The position numbers and the translations under genes were made by a program. Below the pieces are notes generated by a model. That model was not told the origin of the DNA. It saw only the letters and a program-made list of their open reading frames with translations, and did not search any database. DNA of 52,483 bases, taken from Thermoanaerobaculia bacterium. GTDB taxonomy: Bacteria; Acidobacteriota; Thermoanaerobaculia; Thermoanaerobaculales; Sulfomarinibacteraceae. Below are positions 31,672 through 38,775 of this stretch, piece after piece (positions within the stretch are counted from its first letter, which is position 1; every line of letters starts with the position of its first letter). Location of the stretch: NCBI GenBank assembly GCA_027067575.1, contig JAMOVQ010000047.1, forward strand, positions 1 to 52,483, given 5' to 3'.

Positions 31672-32439
31672 ATGGGGATCGCGGACCTCGGACCGAAAGA
31701 GCTGATGGCGCTGGTCGCGGGAGGGGACCTGGACGAGATCCAGGTCGTCCAGGTCCTGAGAAACCCGCACTGCACCGTGGAGATCGCCCGCCGGATCGCG
31801 GCGAACCGGGGTTGGACCACATCGCACCTCGTCCGGGAGCGTCTCGCCTCGTTCCGGGGCATGCCGGTGGGCACCGTGCTCAACATCATGCCGACCCTGC
31901 CGTGGCTTTCGTTGCTCCACGTGGCGCAAGAGCCGCGGACACCTCCCGTGATCCGGCGGCACGCCGAACGGCAGATCCTCTCCCGGTTGCAGCGCATGGC
32001 GCTGGGGGAGCGGATCGCCCTGGCACGCCTGGCGCACCGTGAGCTCTACCGGCACCTTCTGGAGCTTCCCGACCCGGAGGTCCTGAAGGCGCTCCTCGAC
32101 AACCCACGGACCATCGAGAACGACGTCGTGCTGTTGCTGCTCCGTGCGGAGCAGGGATCGCCCCTGTTCGCCGCGGCGCTTCGGCACCGGAGGTGGGGGG
32201 CGTGCTACGGGGTCAAGCACGCCATCGCCCGTGCGCCCCACGCTCCATCCCCTCTCGCCATCTCCTCGCTCGTGCATCTGAAGCTCGCCGATCTCGAGGA
32301 GATCGCCGGCGGCCATGCGGGAGCCGGGCCTACCGTCAGAAACGCCGCCAGGGCCCTGCTCGATCGCCAGGCGAGAACGGAGACGGCGCCGGTCTGTCAT
32401 GCGGCCCGGAAGCCAGAGCCGCCCGGCGGCCCGGTCTGA
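31672..32439 (+). CDS. Helical-repeat protein of unknown function
   Basis: 255 aa, leucine-rich and almost entirely helical, without a signal peptide or membrane segment. It contains repeats of the form NPxT...IARRI / NP(R)TIENDVVLLLL and a block LPWLSLLHVAQEPRTPPVIRRHAERQILSRL. A similar block (LNHRDLKRISKDRNVAGPVRTMAGRLLARR) ends the protein encoded at 33407-34486, so the two look like relatives flanking rodZ. Resembles HEAT/LRV-type scaffolds. Function not recognised. Apparent leaderless start. Confidence 0.7.
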   Translation: MGIADLGPKELMALVAGGDLDEIQVVQVLRNPHCTVEIARRIAANRGWTTSHLVRERLASFRGMPVGTVLNIMPTLPWLSLLHVAQEPRTPPVIRRHAERQILSRLQRMALGERIALARLAHRELYRHLLELPDPEVLKALLDNPRTIENDVVLLLLRAEQGSPLFAAALRHRRWGACYGVKHAIARAPHAPSPLAISSLVHLKLADLEEIAGGHAGAGPTVRNAARALLDRQARTETAPVCHAARKPEPPGGPV

Positions 32440-32534
32440 ACCCGCCGCGGAGTTCTTTCCCTTTTCCAGGACGAGCCGGCTGCTATGGGGCCGGGGCGGA
32501 AGGAATCTGCGTCCTCAACGGCTCGGGAAGGTGT

Positions 32535-32540
32535 TACACT
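32535..32540 (+). promoter_or_regulatory. -10 box of a probable leaderless rodZ promoter
   Basis: TACACT (as TGTTACACT) ends 7 nt before GTG 32548. It would lie inside the coding sequence if ATG 32485 were used, which argues for the GTG start. Confidence 0.5.
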
Positions 32541-32547
32541 CGCCTCC

Positions 32548-33405
32548 GTGGGTCGTGACGAAGCTGGCATCCCGCGGACGCCGGAGGCGTTCGGCGCCGA
32601 ACTGAGACGGCTGCGCGAGAACGCAGGGGTCTCGCTCGAGGACATCGTCGCCGAGACGAAGATCGGAATCGGAGTGCTTCGCGATCTGGAGGCCGGACGG
32701 TTCTCCCGCCTTCCGGAACGTGTCTTCACCCGAAACTTCGTCCGGCAGTTCAGCGAGGTGGTTGGGTTCCCGCCCGACACGCTTGCCGCGTGGTTCGACG
32801 TCGCGTGGGAGGCCCACACGCTTCGATCCGGTTCCCATCCGGCCATCGCCCTCGCCGAGACCCCGGAGCCGCGCCTTGGCAGGCGGCTGTGGAGCTGGAT
32901 CCCGGTCGCCATCGGGATCATCGTTCTCCTGGGAGTGCTCCTGGCGCTCGTCGTCCGGCACCACGGCCAGGAAGAGGGTGATGCACGTCACGGAGCGGTT
33001 CCGAGCCTCCCGGTTACGTCGACACCCCGGAGCACTCCCCTGAAGAGCTCCCCGCCGCCGATCAGCCCGTCTGCTGTACCGCTGAGAGAGAGTAGTGATG
33101 TGGACCGCGAGGATGTTCGGACCGCCGCCGCGACGATCCGTGTGCTTCCCGGGAACGAGTGCTGGATCCGCTGGAGGGATGAACACGGCATGTTGAGCCA
33201 ACGGCTGCTCACGGCCGGAGAGAGCGTGGAGATCCCGGTCGAGCACCTAGTCCAGCTCACCCTCGGAAACGGTGGGGGAGTGGTTCTCACCGTCGGCGGG
33301 AAGGTGTACCGGGCTCCCGGACGTCCGGGGGAGGTGGTGCACCTCGAGCTCCATCCGGACGGGATGACACGTCCGGAAAACCGGATGGTGGAGGCCGGCG
33401 GCTGA
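32548..33405 (+). CDS. rodZ: RodZ-like transmembrane HTH protein
   Basis: 285 aa; in RodZ proteins the N-terminal HTH_25 domain binds MreB and helps set rod shape. Residues about 10-80 (FGAELRRLRENAGVSLEDIVAETKIGIGVLRDLEAGRFSRLPERVFTRNFVRQF) match this domain closely. A membrane segment follows (WSWIPVAIGIIVLLGVLLALVV), then a Ser/Pro-rich linker and a periplasmic beta domain (DUF4115-like). GTG 32548 is chosen over ATG 32485 because the -10 box lies between them. Followed 1 nt later by the second helical-repeat gene. Confidence 0.85.
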   Translation: MGRDEAGIPRTPEAFGAELRRLRENAGVSLEDIVAETKIGIGVLRDLEAGRFSRLPERVFTRNFVRQFSEVVGFPPDTLAAWFDVAWEAHTLRSGSHPAIALAETPEPRLGRRLWSWIPVAIGIIVLLGVLLALVVRHHGQEEGDARHGAVPSLPVTSTPRSTPLKSSPPPISPSAVPLRESSDVDREDVRTAAATIRVLPGNECWIRWRDEHGMLSQRLLTAGESVEIPVEHLVQLTLGNGGGVVLTVGGKVYRAPGRPGEVVHLELHPDGMTRPENRMVEAGG

Positions 33406-33406
33406 G

Positions 33407-34486
33407 ATGAATCAACCGTTGACGGCCGAACAGATTCTCGATGGAATCCGGAAGGGACAGGTCGCACGGCAGGTACGCCTGTTCGCCGCGCAGGGGCTTC
33501 TCCCCGTTGCCCGCGAGGACCTTCTCCGGATGCAGATCCTGCTCACCGCCGATCCGGACGAGGAAGTCGCGAGGCTGGCGAGCGAGACACTCGCAGGTGA
33601 GGATGAGGAGGTTCTTCTCGATCTCGTTCGAACGGGAGAGCTCTCCGCTCTCGAACTCGACCTTCTGGCCCGAATTCGCCGGGATCAGAAGCTCTGGATG
33701 GCCATTGCGGCACGCCCGGAGTCCTCCGACGAGACCCTTCGGATCCTTGCACGGTACGGCGATCCGCTCGTCCAGGACGTCATCATGACGAACCAGGTCC
33801 GGATCCTGGCCTGTCTCGATCTTCTCGAGGATCTGCGTTCGAACCCGGCGGTGACGCAGGTGATCCTGCGAAGGGTCAAGGAGTTCGAGGAGGAGTTCAT
33901 CGAGAAGGCCGTCGCGGCCGAGACGCGTGGCGAGCCGCTTGAGACGCCTGAGCCCGGCCCGAGCATCGAGGACGCGCTGGAGGCGCTCCGGGCCATCGGA
34001 GCCCGTCTTCCGGCGGAGGAGGAGCTGGTTCCGCCGGGCGACGTGGACGAGGAGCTCGCCCGGCAGGCCGAGGAGGCCGGGAAGAGCATCTACGCCCAGC
34101 TGTTGATCCTGACGACCCACGAGAAGATCATGCGGGCGTTGAAGGGATCGCGGGAGGAGCGGGCGATCCTGATCAACTCTCGGAACCGGCTGGTTGCCAG
34201 GGCCGTCCTAGGATCCCCCAAGCTGAGCGAGATCGAGATCGAGCGGTTTGCATCCTCGCGAAGCGTCTCGGACGAGGTGATCCGGACCATCGCGGCGAAT
34301 CCCCGATGGCTCCGGCGGTACCCCGTCGTTCTCGCGCTCGCCGGCAATCCGAAGACCCCGGTCCGGGTTGCTCTGAACCTCCTCCCGCGGCTCAACCACA
34401 GGGATCTGAAACGGATCTCCAAGGACCGGAACGTCGCCGGCCCCGTCCGAACCATGGCAGGACGGCTCCTCGCGCGGAGACGGTGA
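33407..34486 (+). CDS. Helical-repeat protein of unknown function, related to the 31672 gene
   Basis: 359 aa, soluble, nearly all helical. It shows HEAT/LRV-like units (DPDEEVARLASETLAG; GNPKTPVRVALNLLPRLNHRDLKRISKDRNV) and an acidic linker in the middle (ETPEPGPSIEDALEALRAI). The last unit mirrors the block in the 31672 protein. Starts 1 nt after the rodZ stop, so the three genes probably work together. A scaffold role near the cell-shape machinery is a guess. No enzyme motif seen. Confidence 0.72.
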   Translation: MNQPLTAEQILDGIRKGQVARQVRLFAAQGLLPVAREDLLRMQILLTADPDEEVARLASETLAGEDEEVLLDLVRTGELSALELDLLARIRRDQKLWMAIAARPESSDETLRILARYGDPLVQDVIMTNQVRILACLDLLEDLRSNPAVTQVILRRVKEFEEEFIEKAVAAETRGEPLETPEPGPSIEDALEALRAIGARLPAEEELVPPGDVDEELARQAEEAGKSIYAQLLILTTHEKIMRALKGSREERAILINSRNRLVARAVLGSPKLSEIEIERFASSRSVSDEVIRTIAANPRWLRRYPVVLALAGNPKTPVRVALNLLPRLNHRDLKRISKDRNVAGPVRTMAGRLLARRR

Positions 34487-34514
34487 GGCGTTGCAGGATC
34501 GCCTGTGGCTGTGG

Positions 34515-34520
34515 TAGACA
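34515..34520 (+). promoter_or_regulatory. Possible -10 box of the J-domain gene
   Basis: TAGACA about 115 nt upstream of ATG 34636. The long leader carries a perfect 12-bp palindrome GTCTTCGAAGAC (34544-34555) and a run of G tracts (34575-34597: 3, 7 and 9 Gs). Confidence 0.3.
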
Positions 34521-34543
34521 GAGGGGAGGGCACCGGCACAGAC

Positions 34544-34597
34544 GTCTTCGAAGACAGGACAGTCGGTGAGCTGCGGGAGTGGGGGGGTGGGGGGGGG
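34544..34597 (+). promoter_or_regulatory. Palindrome and G-tracts upstream of the J-domain gene
   Basis: GTCTTCGAAGAC is a perfect palindrome and a candidate operator. Twenty bases on, G3-AGT-G7-T-G9 could form a G-quadruplex in DNA or mRNA just before the coding region. Neither role can be shown from sequence alone. Confidence 0.4.
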
Positions 34598-34635
34598 ATG
34601 AAAGTTCAGAGCGCAGGAGGGGAGGCGGCGGAACG

Positions 34636-35298
34636 ATGGCGAAACGGACGCTGTACGAGGTGCTCGGCGTCGATGCAGATGCCTCCGTCGAGGAGATTCG
34701 CGGGGCGTTTCGGGAGTTGACGAGGACGCACCACCCCGACCTGTTCCAGGGTGAGGAGCGCCGGCGGGCCGAGGCCCGGTTTCAGGAGATCACCGAGGCA
34801 TTCAACGTCCTCTCCCGGCCCGATTCGAGGGAGCGGTACGACAAGGAGCTTGCCGAGGGCGGTGCAGAGACGTTGAGCGATCCCCGGGAGATCGCCCAGC
34901 GGCTGGCGGCCGTCGGCGCCAGGGCGTACAAGGCCGGGAACTTCGTCGAGGCCTCGGAGAACCTGCTGCTCGCCGTTCACCACGACGATCAGAACGGACG
35001 GGCGCACTACTTCCTCGGACTGACGCTGCTGAAGATTCCGGGGCGGCAGAAAGAGGGGCTCCGGCATCTCGAGCGGGCGGCGCTCCTCGAACCGACCAAC
35101 GCTGCGATTCAGGCCGAGACCGCACAGGCGTTCCTGGGCGCTGGCCTTCGGGCACGGGCGGAGCGGTTTGCAGAGAAGGCTCTCGAGTACGATCCCACGA
35201 ACGCGAAGGCCGGGGCCGTTCTCGCCGAGCTCCGTGAAGGGGGCGGCACGAGGAATGGCGGCGGCCTGTTTGGCGGCGTGCTGCGACGGAAGGGATAG
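34636..35298 (+). CDS. J-domain protein with TPR repeats
   Basis: 220 aa. N-terminal J domain (about residues 3-68): LYEVLGVDADASVEEIRGAFRELTRTHHPD with the HPD motif that stimulates DnaK, and ITEAFNVLSRPDSRERYD. No Gly/Phe or zinc-finger region. The C-terminal half (about 90-205) is built of tetratricopeptide-like helices (AHYFLGLTLLKIPGRQKEGLRHLERAALLEPTN). It is likely a client-specific DnaK co-chaperone. ATG 34636 has GGAGGCGG upstream. It ends 1 nt before the phosphatase gene. Confidence 0.88.
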   Translation: MAKRTLYEVLGVDADASVEEIRGAFRELTRTHHPDLFQGEERRRAEARFQEITEAFNVLSRPDSRERYDKELAEGGAETLSDPREIAQRLAAVGARAYKAGNFVEASENLLLAVHHDDQNGRAHYFLGLTLLKIPGRQKEGLRHLERAALLEPTNAAIQAETAQAFLGAGLRARAERFAEKALEYDPTNAKAGAVLAELREGGGTRNGGGLFGGVLRRKG

Positions 35299-35299
35299 G

Positions 35300-36100
35300 A
35301 TGAACGAGCGCCTGCTGGAGATCGAGTCATGGGGCACGACCGACGTCGGGATGAAACGGCGCCTCAACGAGGATGTGTTCGAGATCGACGAGACCGTTGG
35401 CGCCTATATCGTCGCGGATGGCATGGGTGGCCACTCGGCGGGCGAGGTCGCATCGAGACTGGCCGTGGACGCCATCGTGAGGTACCTGCGTGAGCGGATC
35501 GCTCGCGTTGGGGAGAACACGTGGCCCGATCACTGGGACACGGACCGGAGTGCACCCGGCAACCTTCTCGCCGACGCGATCGTGGCGGGGCACAGGGCCG
35601 TTCTCGCCGCAGTGGGACGTGACACGGATCTGAAGGGGATGGGGACGACCGTGGTCGCGGCAGTGCTCGATCGCAGGCAGGGACGGCTCATCATCGGGCA
35701 CGTGGGCGACAGTAGGGCGTACCGGTTCCGGGAGGGAACGCTTGAGCTCCTCACGGAGGACCACTCGTGGGTTCACGAGCAGGTACGGGAAGGAAACCTC
35801 TCGGAGGAGGCGGCACGCACGCATCCCTTGAAGAACGTCGTCACGCAGGCTCTCGGCGGAAGCGCCGAACCCGCCGTGGACATCCTCGAGACCGATACGG
35901 CGGCCGGAGATCTCTACCTTCTCTGTTCGGACGGGCTGAACACCATGCTGACGGACGAAGAGATCGAGCGGATTCTCGCGGACGCCTCGGGGCTCCCGGA
36001 AGCCGGACAGAACCTCGTGATCGCGGCCAACGAGCACGGCGGGAACGACAACATCACCGTCGTCCTGCTGAAGGTCGTTGAGCTCCAGCCGGGAACCTGA
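35300..36100 (+). CDS. PP2C-type serine/threonine protein phosphatase
   Basis: 266 aa single-domain PPM phosphatase. Conserved metal-binding motifs: RRLNEDVF, VADGMGGHSAGEVAS, GTTVVAAVL, IGHVGDSRAYR, LCSDGLN and GGNDNITVV. Dephosphorylates Ser/Thr-phosphoproteins, normally opposing a Hanks-type kinase; no such kinase lies in the window. Its start follows the J-domain stop by 1 nt, so co-translation is likely. Ends 6 nt from a convergent 67-aa gene. Confidence 0.93.
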   Translation: MNERLLEIESWGTTDVGMKRRLNEDVFEIDETVGAYIVADGMGGHSAGEVASRLAVDAIVRYLRERIARVGENTWPDHWDTDRSAPGNLLADAIVAGHRAVLAAVGRDTDLKGMGTTVVAAVLDRRQGRLIIGHVGDSRAYRFREGTLELLTEDHSWVHEQVREGNLSEEAARTHPLKNVVTQALGGSAEPAVDILETDTAAGDLYLLCSDGLNTMLTDEEIERILADASGLPEAGQNLVIAANEHGGNDNITVVLLKVVELQPGT

Positions 36101-36106
36101 CAACGT

Positions 36107-36310
36107 TCAGGTGGCCGGGATCCCCGATGGGATGGGCCGGATCTCGAACGAGCCGTCCCGCCAACGGTCCCCGTGCAGGGCGAGCCAGTCCTCGCACTCC
36201 GTGAGCGGGCCACGATGAACCACCGTGGCCCGTTGGCCGGTCGTGTACACCACCTCGTGCGTGGGAGAGTCCATGGGATCACGGGTTGTGGTGTCGTGCC
36301 GTTCCTTCAT
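36107..36310 (-). CDS. Small protein of unknown function
   Basis: 67 aa from ATG 36310. It is polar, with two Trp residues and the pattern YTTGQRATVVHRGPLTECEDWLALHGDRWRDGSFEIRPI, which could be a small beta/alpha domain. No known family recognised. ATG 36319 would overlap the -10 box, and the leaderless geometry (TACGAT ending 7 nt upstream) favours 36310. Convergent with the PP2C gene, 6 nt apart. Confidence 0.55.
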   Translation of the reverse strand: MKERHDTTTRDPMDSPTHEVVYTTGQRATVVHRGPLTECEDWLALHGDRWRDGSFEIRPIPSGIPAT

Positions 36311-36317
36311 GACCCCC

Positions 36318-36323
36318 ATCGTA
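36318..36323 (-). promoter_or_regulatory. -10 box of a probable leaderless promoter
   Basis: On the minus strand TACGAT then GGGGGTC and ATG 36310, a 7-nt gap. Confidence 0.45.
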
Positions 36324-36432
36324 CCCCCGATCGCCGGGCCGTGGACGACGATGGTCTTTCCGGTTCACGGCGAGCGCCCCTTCCACTGGACCCCGGGATG
36401 CTGGACAATGGCCATCCGTGAGGAGGAACGCC

Positions 36433-37653
36433 ATGGGCTGGGAACTCGAGGAGAGCATCTACCGGAGAATCGCCACCACGACACCGACCCGCATCCTGTA
36501 CCTCGTCCTCGACGGGCTGGGCGGTCTGCCGGGTCCGGACGGCCGGACGCCGTTGGAAGCGGCGGCCACGCCCAACCTCGACCGGCTCGTCCGGGAGGGG
36601 TGCTCCGGCATCTTCGATCCCGTGGCACCCGGTGTGACACCGGGCTCCGGACCTGGTCATCTTGGGCTCTTCGGGTACGAGCCAATGACCGTGGAGGTGG
36701 GCCGGGGGGTGCTGGCGGCGCTTGGCATCGGGTTTCCGATCCGGAAGGGTGACGTGGCCGCGCGCTTCAACTTCTGCACGCTCGATGGCGAGGGGAGGGT
36801 GACGGACCGGCGGGCGGGCCGGATCCCCACGGAGAAGAACCGTGAGCTGGTCGCGTTGCTGCGCGAACGGGTTCGCCCCCCGGAGGGTGTGGAGCTGTTC
36901 CTCGAAACCGTCGCCGAGCACCGGGGGCTCCTCGTCCTCCGCGGGGAGGACCTCGGGCACAGGATTGCGGACACCGACCCGCAGCGAACGGGCGTCGCGC
37001 CCCTTCCCGCGAAGGCGCTGGCTCCCGACTCGGAACGGACGGCCCGGATCGTCGATGAGATCGTCGCGAAGATCACCGAGGTGCTTCGGGATCACCATCC
37101 CGCCAACGGGATCCTCCTGCGCGGGTTTGACACGCTGCCGGACATCCCGTCTCTCCAGGAAAGGTTCGGACTGCGGCCCGTCTGTATCGCCCAGTACCCC
37201 ATGTACAGGGGCCTGGCACGGCTCGTCGGGATGGAGGTTCCCGAGCCACCAGCGAGTCTGGAGGCTCTCCCCGCGTCGTTGAAGGAGCACTGGGACGGCC
37301 ACGATTTTTTCTTCTGCCACGTCAAGTACACGGACAAGGCTGGGGAGGACGGCGACTTCGGTAGGAAATGCGAGGTGATCGAGACGGTCGACGCGATGCT
37401 CCCGACGATGCTCGAGCTCCGGCCTGAGGTTGTGGTCGTGGCGGCGGATCATTCGACGCCAGCGAGGCTGAAGGCCCATTCCTGGCACCCCGTGCCGGGG
37501 CTGATCTGGGCCCCATCCACGGTGCTCCCGGACCGTGTGGAAGCCTTCGGGGAGCGGGAGTGCTCGCGGGGCGGTCTGGGACGACAGTACCTCCGCCACC
37601 TGCTCCCTCAGGCGCTGGCCCACGCGGGGAAGCTCGTCAAGTTCGGCGCCTGA
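36433..37653 (+). CDS. apgM: 2,3-bisphosphoglycerate-independent phosphoglycerate mutase, archaeal type
   Basis: 406 aa; interconverts 3- and 2-phosphoglycerate in glycolysis. It has an alkaline-phosphatase-superfamily metal site: YLVLDGLGG at the N-terminus, TPGSGPGHLGLFGY (possible phospho-Ser loop), FFFCHVKYTDKAGEDGDF and VVVAADHSTP at the C-terminus. The length and order fit ApgM and not the longer GpmI. ATG 36433 has AGGAGG at 36421-36426; GTG 36418 lies at the ribosome-binding site and is rejected. Alone between a small minus-strand gene and accA. Confidence 0.92.
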   Translation: MGWELEESIYRRIATTTPTRILYLVLDGLGGLPGPDGRTPLEAAATPNLDRLVREGCSGIFDPVAPGVTPGSGPGHLGLFGYEPMTVEVGRGVLAALGIGFPIRKGDVAARFNFCTLDGEGRVTDRRAGRIPTEKNRELVALLRERVRPPEGVELFLETVAEHRGLLVLRGEDLGHRIADTDPQRTGVAPLPAKALAPDSERTARIVDEIVAKITEVLRDHHPANGILLRGFDTLPDIPSLQERFGLRPVCIAQYPMYRGLARLVGMEVPEPPASLEALPASLKEHWDGHDFFFCHVKYTDKAGEDGDFGRKCEVIETVDAMLPTMLELRPEVVVVAADHSTPARLKAHSWHPVPGLIWAPSTVLPDRVEAFGERECSRGGLGRQYLRHLLPQALAHAGKLVKFGA

Positions 37654-37753
37654 TCAGCGGCCGGCCGTCACGCCCGCCGAAGGAGCGGCCCGGGGGGTGG
37701 TGCATGCAGCTTCCTCTCGAAGGCGGACCCCTTCGCCGCTCTTCCCGCGAAGA

Positions 37754-37782
37754 TTGACCGGGCGGAAGGCCTTTGCTAGCCT
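37754..37782 (+). promoter_or_regulatory. Leaderless sigma-70-type promoter of accA
   Basis: TTGACC (37754-37759), a 17-bp spacer, TAGCCT (37777-37782), then CGCGCC and ATG 37789: a 6-nt gap, no ribosome-binding site. One of the two best-formed leaderless promoters in the window. Confidence 0.7.
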
Positions 37783-37788
37783 CGCGCC

Positions 37789-38730
37789 ATGGCAACGCCC
37801 ACCGCACCGTTCCTGGAACCGATCGAGCGTCTGGCGGAGTCGCTGAAGGAGGCGAGGCGACACGGAGAATCCGAAGAGGCCGCACGGCTCGCGGCGCGGT
37901 TCGAACAGGCGGTGAAAGAGACCTTCCGGTCGCTGACACCCTGGCAGCAGTGCCAGATCGCCCGCCATCCGGAGCGGCCGTACACGCTGGACTTCATCCA
38001 CGGCATGATGACGGAGTTCGTCGAGCTCCACGGCGACCGGACGTTCGCCGACGATCCGGCGATCGTGGCTGGGTTCGCGCTGTTCGATGGACAGCCGGTG
38101 GCAGTGATCGGTCACCAGAAGGGCCGCGATACGACGGAGAAGGTTCGCCGGAACTTCGGCATGCCGCGGCCCGAGGGGTACCGGAAGGCGCTTCGCGTCA
38201 TGCAGATGGCCGAACGGTTCGGGCGTCCCGTGATCACGCTGATCGACACGCCTGGAGCGTACCCTGGGATCGACGCGGAGGAGCGGGGCCAGGCGGAGGC
38301 GATTGCCAGGAACCTGCGAGAGATGGCGCTCCTGAAGGTGCCGATCATCGCCGTGGTCACGGGTGAGGGTGGGTCCGGCGGTGCGCTGGCGCTCAGTGTG
38401 GCGGACAGGATCCTCATGCTCGAGCATGCGGTGTACTCCGTGATCTCTCCCGAGGGGTGCGCGGCGATCCTCTGGAAGGATCAGTCGCGGGCGGAGGATG
38501 CGGCCCAGGCGCTCCGCCTGACGGCGGCCGATCTCAAGCGGCTCGGTGTGATCGACGAGATCGTCCCGGAACCGCCGGGAGGCGCGCAACTCGATCCCAG
38601 CCGGGCGGCGGAGCTCCTGAGCTCGTCCCTGCGGCGCCACCTGAAGGAGCTCCGGCGCGTGAAGAAACCGAACCTCCTGCTGGCCCGTCGTTACCGGAAG
38701 TTCCGGACGATGGGCGAGTTCGTTCAGTAG
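37789..38730 (+). CDS. accA: Acetyl-CoA carboxylase carboxyltransferase subunit alpha
   Basis: 313 aa, the usual AccA length. With AccD it moves carboxyl from biotin to acetyl-CoA, the first step of fatty acid synthesis. Signature blocks: [82 protein letters not shown] and [17 protein letters not shown] (oxyanion glycines). The start is leaderless. No accD nearby. Confidence 0.96.
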   Translation: MATPTAPFLEPIERLAESLKEARRHGESEEAARLAARFEQAVKETFRSLTPWQQCQIARHPERPYTLDFIHGMMTEFVELHGDRTFADDPAIVAGFALFDGQPVAVIGHQKGRDTTEKVRRNFGMPRPEGYRKALRVMQMAERFGRPVITLIDTPGAYPGIDAEERGQAEAIARNLREMALLKVPIIAVVTGEGGSGGALALSVADRILMLEHAVYSVISPEGCAAILWKDQSRAEDAAQALRLTAADLKRLGVIDEIVPEPPGGAQLDPSRAAELLSSSLRRHLKELRRVKKPNLLLARRYRKFRTMGEFVQ

Positions 38731-38775
38731 CGGCGTCCGGGTCCGGCCGGTGACCGGAGCGGGAGGTACCAAACC

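Noticed and set aside
32485-32547. ATG 32485 as the rodZ start
   Set aside because: The extra 21 residues are not part of the family, and a TACACT -10 box lies between it and GTG 32548.
33020-33050. REP-like sequence in the rodZ linker
   Set aside because: Only a loose match (GACACCCCGGAGCACTCCCC) without the palindrome; likely chance.
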